Below, piece by piece: positions 1 to 7,811 of a stretch of 64,000 bases of DNA (positions within the stretch are counted from its first letter, which is position 1; each line of letters begins with the position of its first letter). A model generated the notes under the pieces. That model was not told where the DNA came from. It was given only the letters and a program-made list of their open reading frames with translations, and searched no databases. Both the position numbers and the translations under genes were made by a program. Location: the NCBI GenBank assembly GCA_013003215.1, contig JABDKD010000134.1, positions 1 through 64,000 on the forward strand, written 5' to 3'. This stretch comes from Pyrinomonadaceae bacterium. GTDB lineage: Bacteria > Acidobacteriota > Blastocatellia > Pyrinomonadales > Pyrinomonadaceae.

Positions 1-246
1 GATAAAATCTCGCAGTCTCTAGGACGCCAGTCAGCGGTTCTGACTGCAGGCGTATTGATGATTCATAGTTTCTGGTTGGGTACTGGATCTACTGTTAAGC
101 ACGGATTGCATTTTAACAAGTTCTCTATGGAGCGGATTCTTGAATTGTTTGAGCCGCATGGAGACATCCTTGATTTTGCAACTTATGCAGAACTTAATCA
201 GCGGGATTCGGCCTATGTTGCATTGAGAATAGGAGGAGACAGGTAA
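1..246 (+). CDS. 3' fragment of a protein of unknown function
   Basis: The reading frame is open from the first base of the window to a TAA at 244-246, so this is the last 81 residues of a longer protein whose start lies outside. The tail reads as a compact alpha/beta domain ending in an Asp-rich, strand-like stretch (residues DSAYVALR near the end). The pattern resembles the C-terminus of some class I SAM-dependent methyltransferases, but no motif I would trust is visible in this fragment. It ends 91 bases before gcvT with no clear terminator between them. Function is left open. Confidence 0.5.
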   Translation, partial: DKISQSLGRQSAVLTAGVLMIHSFWLGTGSTVKHGLHFNKFSMERILELFEPHGDILDFATYAELNQRDSAYVALRIGGDR

Positions 247-337
247 ATTCAATTTATGCTGCATTCGCGTCATGGCAGTCTTTTCTTGACGCCCTGAAAG
301 GTGAGTGATAATTTCAGCTTTGCTCAAATCAACATTT

Positions 338-1450
338 ATGTCAGAAACGAATTTGAAGAAAACGCCCCTTAACAAAGTTCACAGGGAGCTCGGCGGGAAA
401 ATGGTCGACTTCGGTGGTTGGGAAATGCCGGTCTTGTACAAGGCCGGGACGATTAAAGAACATCTCGCAACCCGAACTTCCAGCGGTCTATTTGACGTGT
501 CACACATGGGAGAAATCCATGTCGACGGCAAAGACGCGATTCCTTTTATCAATCATCTAACAACAAACAACGTCCGGCGTCTGAAAGATGGACAGGCTCA
601 TTACTCGGCCCTGACGTATGAGAACGGTACAGTCGTAGACGATCTTCTTGTTTACAGGTTCAACGAAGAGAAGCTTTTGCTGGTCGTCAACGCCGCAACC
701 CAGGACAAAGACTGGGAGTGGATATCCTCACATCGGGGGGAGTATGACGTCGACCTCCGCCACGCAAGCGTTGAGTATTGCCAGATCGCCATTCAGGGAC
801 CGAAGGCGACCGGTATCCTTCAGTCACTGACTTCGACGCCGCTTGACGATATCAAGTACTACCACTTTACAAATGGTGAGGTAGACGGGGTTGGATCGAT
901 CATCTCGCGAACGGGCTACACCGGCGAAGACGGTTTTGAAGTGTACGCCGATGCCACAAAAGCAGAACAGCTTTGGAACAAGATGCTGGACGCGGGTGGA
1001 TACGGATCGGAAAACGGTATTTTGCCCTGCGGACTTGCGGCGCGAAACACTCTTCGGCTTGAGTCTGCGATGTCGTTGTATGGCCACGAGATCAGTGATG
1101 AGATAACTCCGCTCGAGGCGAATCTCGGCTGGATTTGTAAACTGAAGACTGACTTTATCGGCCGTGACGCGTTGCTTGAACAAAAAAGGGCCGGGCTTAA
1201 GAGAAAACTGGTCGGTTTTGAAATGGTTGACCGGGGTATCGCACGTGATGGATTTGACGTCTATATTAACGAAGAAAAAGTGGGCATTGTAACTTCGGGA
1301 AGCCCTGCTCCGTTTTTGAAAAAGAACATTGGACTCGCCTTTGTTCCTACAGAGTTTGCAAACGAAGGACAGGATATTAAGATTGATATTCGAGGCAAAT
1401 TGAAGAACGCAGAAATTGTGAAAACACCGTTCTACAAAAGGGAGAAATAG
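338..1450 (+). CDS. gcvT: Glycine cleavage system T protein (aminomethyltransferase)
   Basis: This cytoplasmic enzyme takes the aminomethyl group from lipoylated H protein, releases ammonia and passes the one-carbon unit to tetrahydrofolate. The 370-residue length is normal. The N-terminus (KMVDFGGWEMPV), the FDVSHMGE stretch, the SRTGYTGEDGFE block and the C-terminal barrel ending in KTPFYK are all typical of GcvT. The frame extends upstream to a GTG at 305, but the ATG at 338 matches the usual family start; no strong Shine-Dalgarno precedes either. It is first in the gcvT-gcvH-gcvPA-gcvPB order. I found no glycine riboswitch in the short upstream gap. Confidence 0.96.
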   Translation: MSETNLKKTPLNKVHRELGGKMVDFGGWEMPVLYKAGTIKEHLATRTSSGLFDVSHMGEIHVDGKDAIPFINHLTTNNVRRLKDGQAHYSALTYENGTVVDDLLVYRFNEEKLLLVVNAATQDKDWEWISSHRGEYDVDLRHASVEYCQIAIQGPKATGILQSLTSTPLDDIKYYHFTNGEVDGVGSIISRTGYTGEDGFEVYADATKAEQLWNKMLDAGGYGSENGILPCGLAARNTLRLESAMSLYGHEISDEITPLEANLGWICKLKTDFIGRDALLEQKRAGLKRKLVGFEMVDRGIARDGFDVYINEEKVGIVTSGSPAPFLKKNIGLAFVPTEFANEGQDIKIDIRGKLKNAEIVKTPFYKREK

Positions 1451-1527
1451 CAAGCCAGTAACAGGGCATTAACCCTTTGATTCAGCAAGTTGCAAGACTA
1501 GACTAAATTTCCGGGAACTAAAAAAAT

Positions 1528-1920
1528 ATGTCAAACATTCCAGATAATTTGAAGTACAGCAAAGATCACGAGTGGCTCCTGGTGGATGGAGACACCGCTA
1601 CCTTGGGTATTACCGATTATGCGCAGGATTCACTGGGCGATGTCGTCTATGTCGAACTGCCGAACGAGGGCGAGAACTTCAATGCGCATGACGCTTTTGG
1701 CTCGGTCGAATCTGTTAAAGCCGTCTCGGAGATTTTTACGCCGGTCGCGGGGGAAATCGTTTCGTCAAATGAAGACCTCAATGACACGCCGGAAGTGGTT
1801 AATGACGATCCTTACGGCGACGGTTGGATGGTCAAGATCAAGATGGATAATTCGGGCGAGGCCGACGCGCTTCTGAGCGCCGAGGAATACGCCGAGTTTC
1901 TCGAATCTGAAGAAGACTGA
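1528..1920 (+). CDS. gcvH: Glycine cleavage system H protein (lipoyl carrier)
   Basis: This 130-residue lipoyl-domain protein shuttles the methylamine intermediate from the P protein to the T and L proteins. The lipoylation site is Lys64 in the conserved context GSVESVKAVSE, preceded by the family's YSKDHEWL start and the ITDYAQDSLGDVVYVELP block. It lies 77 bases after gcvT. A hairpin plus T-run follows at 1948-1996, before gcvPA, so expression of the carrier and the P subunits may be uncoupled. No L protein (lpd) is present in the window. Confidence 0.97.
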   Translation: MSNIPDNLKYSKDHEWLLVDGDTATLGITDYAQDSLGDVVYVELPNEGENFNAHDAFGSVESVKAVSEIFTPVAGEIVSSNEDLNDTPEVVNDDPYGDGWMVKIKMDNSGEADALLSAEEYAEFLESEED

Positions 1921-1947
1921 TTCGGGGTCAAAATGGAGTTTTAACGG

Positions 1948-1996
1948 CCGCCGTAGCAAAGCACTTCCGAAACGGAGATCTGTACGGCGGTTTTTT
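1948..1996 (+). terminator. Intra-operon terminator or attenuator between gcvH and gcvPA
   Basis: CCGCCGTA at 1948-1955 pairs perfectly with TACGGCGG at 1983-1990, directly followed by six T's at 1991-1996. The 27-base loop contains a second small hairpin (TCCG/CGGA around 1966-1976). This has the form of a Rho-independent terminator and sits in the middle of the glycine cleavage operon. Confidence 0.65.
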
Positions 1997-2016
1997 GAGT
2001 TATTTACAAAGCACTA

Positions 2017-3363
2017 ATGAGATACATACCAAATTCGAAAGAAGAAATGGCGGAGATGTTATCCGACATCGGCCTGTCGTCACCCGAAGATTTGTTCAGA
2101 TCAATCCCGGAAGATGTCCGGCTCAAGAATGAGCTAAATGTGACCCGGCCCTTGGCGGAAAATGAGGTCATCGCGGAGATGGAGGCATTCGCGGCCAATA
2201 ATCCGGCCGCGCAAAAAACATCGTTTCTTGGTGGGGGCGTTTACTCGCATTTTTCTCCGACGATCGTTGATAACCTAATCCAGCGGAGCGAGTTTTTTAC
2301 ATCCTACACACCTTATCAGCCGGAAGTTACACAGGGTACCCTTCAGTACATTTTCGAATTCCAGACACTGGTTTGCCAGTTAACTGGAATGGATGTTGCA
2401 AATGCTTCCATGTACGACGGTTCCACTTCAATGGCAGAAGCGTTTTTGATGGCCCAGCGTGTTACCCGTCGTGACAAGGTACTTGTCGCACGGACCGTTC
2501 ATCCGGAGTATCTACAGGTTGCAGAAACCTACACCCAGCATGGTGATATGGAATTGGACACGGTTGGAATTGATGAAGAATCAGGCCGGATCAATGCTGA
2601 TGAACTTGCGAAGATAGACACCGAGACGGCGGCTCTGGTGGTCCAGTCTCCAAACTTTTTCGGATGCATCGAAGATGTTAATCGCCTTGCAGAAATTGCT
2701 CATGAAGCGGGCGCGCTTCTAATAGTTGTCGTTACTGAGGCGATATCGTTTGGAATGCTGAAGAGCCCGGGAAGCTGCGGCGCGGACATCGTTGTCGCTG
2801 AGGGCCAGTCATTTGGCGTGCCGATGAGTTTTGGAGGTCCACATGTCGGGCTCTTCGCATGCCGACAGAAGTTCGTTCGGCAAATGCCGGGACGTCTCTC
2901 GGGCGTTGCGTACGACAAGAACGGAAATCGCGGCTTTGTCCTTACCCTGGCGACCCGTGAACAGCATATTCGTAGAGACAAAGCCACCTCAAACATCTGT
3001 ACCAATCAGGGACTAATAGCGCTCGCCGCGACCATATATATGGAGACGATGGGACGCAAAGGCCTAAAGGAAGTGGCATCCCAAAACGCTCAAAAAGCGG
3101 CATATGCCAGAAAGCAGATTTCTGCGATCGACGGGTATTCGATCACATTTGACTCTCCGGTATTTAACGAGTTTGTCGTGACCGCACCTTCAAATGCTGC
3201 CGACCTGCTTGAGAAGATTAGTGACCAGGATTCAATCCTGGGCGGAATCGCACTCACGCAGTACTACGACGGGCATGAAAACGATTTTCTGGTATGCGTA
3301 ACGGAAACTAACACCAAGTCCGAAATAGATAGGCTTGTAGTTGCCCTAAAGAGCAATTCTTAG
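2017..3363 (+). CDS. gcvPA: Glycine dehydrogenase (decarboxylating) subunit 1
   Basis: This is the N-terminal half of the P protein in the split, two-gene form of glycine decarboxylase. The 448 residues open with MRYIPNSKEEMAEML, carry the conserved YTPYQPEVTQGTLQ block and the EGQSFGVPMSFGGPHVG region, and end just after the TNTKSEID segment, as in split GcvPA proteins. It pairs with gcvPB to form the PLP enzyme that decarboxylates glycine and loads aminomethyl onto GcvH. The catalytic PLP lysine is on the partner subunit. The two genes are 60 bases apart. Confidence 0.96.
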   Translation: MRYIPNSKEEMAEMLSDIGLSSPEDLFRSIPEDVRLKNELNVTRPLAENEVIAEMEAFAANNPAAQKTSFLGGGVYSHFSPTIVDNLIQRSEFFTSYTPYQPEVTQGTLQYIFEFQTLVCQLTGMDVANASMYDGSTSMAEAFLMAQRVTRRDKVLVARTVHPEYLQVAETYTQHGDMELDTVGIDEESGRINADELAKIDTETAALVVQSPNFFGCIEDVNRLAEIAHEAGALLIVVVTEAISFGMLKSPGSCGADIVVAEGQSFGVPMSFGGPHVGLFACRQKFVRQMPGRLSGVAYDKNGNRGFVLTLATREQHIRRDKATSNICTNQGLIALAATIYMETMGRKGLKEVASQNAQKAAYARKQISAIDGYSITFDSPVFNEFVVTAPSNAADLLEKISDQDSILGGIALTQYYDGHENDFLVCVTETNTKSEIDRLVVALKSNS

Positions 3364-3423
3364 TGTCGCCAATGCCCGCAACCCTAATTGTGAAAGTTTG
3401 TAATTGAGTAGAGAGATTTAGAA

Positions 3424-4947
3424 ATGAGTATTAAGAAAGTTACACAGCATCCAACCCAGAATGAGGCTTTGATCTTTGAACGGTCCCAAACAGGACGTGT
3501 TGGTTACAGACTCCCCGAACTGGATGTCGAAGAAACACCTATTGAAGAAATCGTCCCTTCAGAATTCTTGCGAGATGACGACCTGGAAGGACTTCCCGAG
3601 GTTTCCGAGGTGGACGTAGTGAGACACTTCACCAGAATGTCCACGTGGAATTTCTCCATCGATCTTGGGATGTATCCGCTCGGATCATGCACCATGAAAT
3701 ATAACTCGCGTCTAAATGAGAAGGTCGCAAGAATCGCGGGATTTTTGAACCATCATCCACTTGCTCCGGAGGCTGAGTCCCAAGGTGCGCTCAAGCTGAT
3801 GTATACGCTCCAGGAAGACCTCGCCGAAATTACCGGACTGCCGGGCGTTTCGCTGCAGCCTGCGGCCGGTGCCCATGGCGAAATGACGGGTGTCATGATC
3901 ATCAGGGCAGCGCTTGATAAGCGTGACGGTGAGGCGTCAAAAGAGCGTCGCGTGATGCTGGTTCCGGATTCGGCGCATGGTACCAATCCGGCTTCCGCAA
4001 AACTTGCAGGGTTCACTGTAAAAACCATCAGGTCAACCAAAGACGGATTCACCGACATGGATCACCTGCGGGAGTTATGCGACGAGGGCGGAATCGCCGG
4101 GCTGATGCTCACCAATCCTTCGACCGTTGGCATCTTTGAAAAGAATATCCGCGAGATTTGCGACGCTATTCACGATGCCGGCGGGCTCGTTTATATGGAC
4201 GGTGCAAACATGAACGCTCTTGTTGGAGTCGCAAGGCCGGGTGACATGGGCGTCGATGTAATACACTTGAATCTCCACAAGACGTTTTCCACACCCCACG
4301 GCGGTGGCGGCCCCGGTTGCGGCCCCTGCTGTTGTACGGCCGAACTCGAGCCGTTTCTTCCAGTTCCGCGCGTAGTGAAGGAAGGAGAGTCTTACAGGCT
4401 TGATAGCGACCAGCCTAATACGATCGGCCGCGTCAAAGCTTTCTTCGGGAATTTTGGAATGATGGTACGCGCACTCGCATATATCCAAACGCATGGAGAC
4501 AGCGGCCTGCGTGAAGCCACAGAAACAGCTGTTTTGAATGCTCGGTACATCTCTCACTTCCTGCAGGAGGATTACGAGAAACCCTTCGAGGCTGACCCGA
4601 TGCATGAAGTGATCCTCTCTCATAAGAAACAGGCCCGTAAGGGAGTTCACACCCTGGACATCGGCAAGCGCCTTATCGACTACGGCTTCCATCCAATGAC
4701 CGTCTATTTTCCTTTAATTGTTGACGGAGCAATGCTTATAGAACCAACTGAATCGGTCGGGCGACAGGAACTCGATACATTTGTTGACGCTATGAAGTCG
4801 ATCGCAAAGGAAACGATCGAGGATCCGGATCTCGTGATCAATGCTCCACATACAACTAGGATCGGCAGACTGGATGAAGCAACAGCGGCAAGAAAGCCGG
4901 TTTTACGCTGGAAGCCCGATATGGAAACCAGCGCAAAATCCGCCTGA
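3424..4947 (+). CDS. gcvPB: Glycine dehydrogenase (decarboxylating) subunit 2
   Basis: This PLP-bearing half of the split P protein has 507 residues. The cofactor lysine is Lys286 in HLNLHKTFSTPHGGGGPG. Other family signatures are YPLGSCTMKYN near residue 84, PAAGAHGE near 146, PDSAHGTNPASA near 181 and the YMDGANMNA block near 257. One oddity is the loop after the Gly-rich PLP motif, which reads GCGPCCCTAELEPF and carries four cysteines (299, 302, 303, 304) where most homologues have small or hydrophobic residues (GPVGV type). A strong terminator follows at 4971-5002, closing the operon. Confidence 0.96.
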   Translation: MSIKKVTQHPTQNEALIFERSQTGRVGYRLPELDVEETPIEEIVPSEFLRDDDLEGLPEVSEVDVVRHFTRMSTWNFSIDLGMYPLGSCTMKYNSRLNEKVARIAGFLNHHPLAPEAESQGALKLMYTLQEDLAEITGLPGVSLQPAAGAHGEMTGVMIIRAALDKRDGEASKERRVMLVPDSAHGTNPASAKLAGFTVKTIRSTKDGFTDMDHLRELCDEGGIAGLMLTNPSTVGIFEKNIREICDAIHDAGGLVYMDGANMNALVGVARPGDMGVDVIHLNLHKTFSTPHGGGGPGCGPCCCTAELEPFLPVPRVVKEGESYRLDSDQPNTIGRVKAFFGNFGMMVRALAYIQTHGDSGLREATETAVLNARYISHFLQEDYEKPFEADPMHEVILSHKKQARKGVHTLDIGKRLIDYGFHPMTVYFPLIVDGAMLIEPTESVGRQELDTFVDAMKSIAKETIEDPDLVINAPHTTRIGRLDEATAARKPVLRWKPDMETSAKSA

Positions 4948-4970
4948 CCTGTTTAAGACAGAGATCCAAC

Positions 4971-5002
4971 GACCGGTGCTTTCCGAGTACCGGTCTTTTT
5001 TT
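4971..5002 (+). terminator. Rho-independent terminator after gcvPB
   Basis: GACCGGT at 4971-4977 pairs with ACCGGTC at 4989-4995, followed by seven T's at 4996-5002. It closes the glycine cleavage operon. Confidence 0.9.
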
Positions 5003-5075
5003 GCGAAACAAACGCGCGAGCCCGCCGATAACTCCTTCGTAGTATTCCAAATTCCGTAACTTAGGAGACCCTGAC

Positions 5076-7052
5076 ATGGCAGTTCAGTTAGACGCCGGCA
5101 ATGTAACCAAGAAGACCGCAACGATTTCGAAAACAGCCACCAAAACTGCAACAAGCACCCGCAGTGCCGCGAAAATAGCAACTCCCGGGCCGGAAGCAAA
5201 TGCATCGGTTACAGCCAAACGGGCCGAGTTGAGATCTTCCGCAAACCTTGTAAAACACAATGTTACGAACACCTTTGTTGCCGGCGGATCGACTCCGAAA
5301 GACCGGGCTGACGAACTAATAAGGGTCAACGGCGGCACAGATAATTTGGACACTGATCGCGTAGGCCATGAAATAGCCAACATCGCAACAAACGACCCGG
5401 CAGAGGCTCTCGCGATTTCGGAGCATGTCCTCGCCGACGTCAAAGATTCCGACCGGGACGAGGTTGCTCAGAGTTTCGCGGATGCTTTGACTGACAATCA
5501 AATCCAGAAACTGGGCGCGGGGAAGGAAGGAAATGAGTTGCTGCAACTGCACAAAGACCACCTTCTGGATGGCAAGGTCCATGGAGATGAACGTGCCTCC
5601 GCGGCCAGACTCCAAAACGGCATCCAGGGCTTCCCGACGCCTGAATTAATAGGTGCGCCGGAAACTGATATCCAAACTGTCGCAGATGATCTCGGGGGGC
5701 TTTCCCCAGAGAAACAAGCCGAGTATCTTGCCACAGTGTCAGAGCACCCATTTGGTACCGAAACACTCCAGCATGCAGGAGTGCTCTCTTTTGATGACCA
5801 GGCAGTTTTGGCAGGCGCGCTCAGCAATGCCTATGAAGTGGATCCGGTTGGGACCGGCAGGCTTTTTCAGGAAATCATCTCAGCGGAGAAGAACTTCCCC
5901 GTTCACGACTGGACTGGTTTCGCGAAGGTTGTTTCACAGACCGGAAACGATGCGTTGATAGCGAATTACGCACGGAGAGCGGTCACTCACGCAGCCGCAA
6001 ATCCTGAACACAACGCCGTTTCTGTCGATGCAATGCAAGCCCTTTCGGGGATGAGTCCGGACGCGCTCGCAAACTTTATCAATTTCCGTTCGGCAGGTGC
6101 TCCGACATCGGGCGGTCTCGACAGTATCGCGAGAGCAATGGAATCTAATCGGGCTCAGTTTGACACTGTCCTGAAGGACGCCGTGAACTGGCTTGACGCG
6201 GACGCGAACAGCGCAGGATTCGCAAATCCTTGGGCGTTCAATCCCGCCCTCGGCAACTTGCTTGACACTGCTTCGAAGATGACAACCTCAGACGGGCGTC
6301 CGACCGAAGCGGCTATGAATATCTTTGAGACTGTCGCAACGAATACCGGTCAGAACTTCTTCTCAAAAGAGGCAGCCGGCAGGTTCTTTATTGAGCACTC
6401 ACAGACTGTCGTGGACCGGTACGCCGCACTCCATAAAGCTGATGGAAGCACAAACCGAAATTTCAAACCCGAGATTCTGAAGGATTTCTTTATTAACGTG
6501 GTCTATTCACCGATTTCACATTTACTTGAATATGACGGCAAACCGATGACAGAGGTGATCATGGGCGACGGAGGGGCAAACACGGGTATTATCGGCAATG
6601 TTGCTCAAACGATCATGGACAGGGCCTCAAACGGCGGTGACCCAGAGGCTCTTGGACGCGAAATCGGGTATTTGTTTGGGGCGGTTAGCGGTGGGTTCCT
6701 CGATTCCGTCGAAGCTTATAAGGACAAATTCAATGAGGATAAGGAATTCCGCGAATTCATGTACGGTGTTGTAAACAAGGGACTTGGAGCGTTAGGAAAG
6801 AAGGCGGGCATCCCGCTGGAGAGGATCGCCGCGTTTGGCCAAAAGCTCTACGAAGCCGGCAAATCCCGTGAGAGATCAGAGAAGATCAAGGGTTTTCAGG
6901 AAGCTTTCCTGGATCTAAAAGACCAGATGCGATTCTCTCTTCTGGATTTCGAAAATGCGAATCCGGGTGCAAAAGGAATCGAGGAAAGTTTCACCATCGG
7001 CTGGACCGACTTCATCACGAGTTACCTGGCGACAGACTGGCTCGCCGGCTAG
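5076..7052 (+). CDS. Large protein of unknown function
   Basis: I do not recognise this 658-residue protein. A good Shine-Dalgarno (AGGAG, 5063-5067) supports the ATG at 5076. Residues 11-35 are low-complexity Thr/Ala/Lys, and there is no signal peptide. The rest looks mainly helical and Ala/Asp/Asn-rich, with no repeat I can define and only a few weakly hydrophobic stretches (near 495-530 and 575-600) that do not look like convincing membrane spans. It is a single-gene unit, flanked by terminators at 4971-5002 and 7064-7086. A soluble structural protein or an exported effector using a non-Sec route are both possible; nothing in the sequence decides this. Confidence 0.75.
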   Translation: MAVQLDAGNVTKKTATISKTATKTATSTRSAAKIATPGPEANASVTAKRAELRSSANLVKHNVTNTFVAGGSTPKDRADELIRVNGGTDNLDTDRVGHEIANIATNDPAEALAISEHVLADVKDSDRDEVAQSFADALTDNQIQKLGAGKEGNELLQLHKDHLLDGKVHGDERASAARLQNGIQGFPTPELIGAPETDIQTVADDLGGLSPEKQAEYLATVSEHPFGTETLQHAGVLSFDDQAVLAGALSNAYEVDPVGTGRLFQEIISAEKNFPVHDWTGFAKVVSQTGNDALIANYARRAVTHAAANPEHNAVSVDAMQALSGMSPDALANFINFRSAGAPTSGGLDSIARAMESNRAQFDTVLKDAVNWLDADANSAGFANPWAFNPALGNLLDTASKMTTSDGRPTEAAMNIFETVATNTGQNFFSKEAAGRFFIEHSQTVVDRYAALHKADGSTNRNFKPEILKDFFINVVYSPISHLLEYDGKPMTEVIMGDGGANTGIIGNVAQTIMDRASNGGDPEALGREIGYLFGAVSGGFLDSVEAYKDKFNEDKEFREFMYGVVNKGLGALGKKAGIPLERIAAFGQKLYEAGKSRERSEKIKGFQEAFLDLKDQMRFSLLDFENANPGAKGIEESFTIGWTDFITSYLATDWLAG

Positions 7053-7063
7053 ACAAACAAGAA

Positions 7064-7086
7064 GGACCGCAATTGCGGTCCATTTT
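7064..7086. terminator. Palindromic terminator between convergent genes
   Basis: The 18-base perfect palindrome GGACCGCAATTGCGGTCC (7064-7081) is followed by ATTTTATT on the plus strand and preceded by an A-rich run (T-rich on the minus strand). It lies between convergent genes, so it could serve both. Confidence 0.7.
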
Positions 7087-7489
7087 ATTCCGGTCCGATC
7101 GTTTGAGGTGTTTTTAGGACGAGCCTTTCAACCGGCTCACCTTGAATTAGGTGTTGCTCAATGATTTCCGGAACATCCGAGGCTCTTACCTGCGCATACC
7201 AAACACCCTCCGGATAAACCAAAACCGCGGTACCGATCGAACAAAAACCAACCGAGCCACAATCGGTGAGAAGTATCGGCCCCTCCGGATTTCGGCCCTT
7301 GCTTTCTTTCCCATATCTCAGCTTTCGGGATTCGAGCTCCTTTACAAAGGCTTTCTTAACTTCAGATGCTCCAACCTTCGAGCAGGATTTACCCCCGCAC
7401 ACAAAAACATGATGCCTGATCTCGGCGGCAGCCACCGGCGCGAGCTTATGAAGCCTGTTCTTATCTTTGATTATTTTCGGATCGCTCAT
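7085..7489 (-). CDS. (2Fe-2S) thioredoxin-like ferredoxin
   Basis: The 134 residues from the ATG at 7489 form a thioredoxin-fold [2Fe-2S] ferredoxin domain. HVFVCGGKSCSKVGA starts the fold, and the C-terminal LVYPEGVWYAQV is the family's hallmark. Cysteines are at 31, 36, 77 and 83. The last pair is spaced C-x5-C (DCGSVGFC), while the usual pattern is C-x3-C, so ligand assignment is uncertain. The open frame extends to 7639 with a second ATG at 7555; the N-terminal extension there is Cys/Ser-rich and looks unlike a conserved domain, and the 7489 start fits the family length best. Likely role: electron transfer, partner unknown. Confidence 0.8.
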   Translation of the reverse strand: MSDPKIIKDKNRLHKLAPVAAAEIRHHVFVCGGKSCSKVGASEVKKAFVKELESRKLRYGKESKGRNPEGPILLTDCGSVGFCSIGTAVLVYPEGVWYAQVRASDVPEIIEQHLIQGEPVERLVLKTPQTIGPE

Positions 7490-7811
7490 TTCGAATTGGT
7501 CAACCTTAATCGGCCGGACATCCACGCCGGCGAGAACACTCGAGCCGGAAGACATACACGCACAACTGGAATACTGAAAATAGTACCAAAGTTGGCGTTG
7601 TGTAACACTCGCCGGTGAAGATTCAGCAGCACAAGGCACCCTCCTTCATAAACACGGAATCCCAATTAGGAATCCAAGGGTTGGATTTTCACAAACACCG
7701 GCAAACGAATTCCGCGCAAAAGCAGTCAAATCAGTCGTTCTGTTTATACGGCGGTCGCTCCGTTCTGTGATAAAATTGGACTGACAGTCGTCAGCAAAAC
7801 GATTCGGACAT
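7490..7811. other. Divergent intergenic region
   Basis: This gap lies between two divergently transcribed genes and must hold both promoters, but I cannot assign -35/-10 boxes with confidence. It contains the inverted repeat AATCCAA-GGG-TTGGATT at 7671-7687, a possible operator, and a smaller CTGAC/GTCAG inverted repeat near 7780-7795. The left part (7490-7639) is open in the ferredoxin frame and may belong to that gene if it starts further upstream. Confidence 0.4.

Noticed and set aside
246-337. Glycine riboswitch upstream of gcvT
   Set aside because: The gap is too short and I see none of the conserved aptamer segments.
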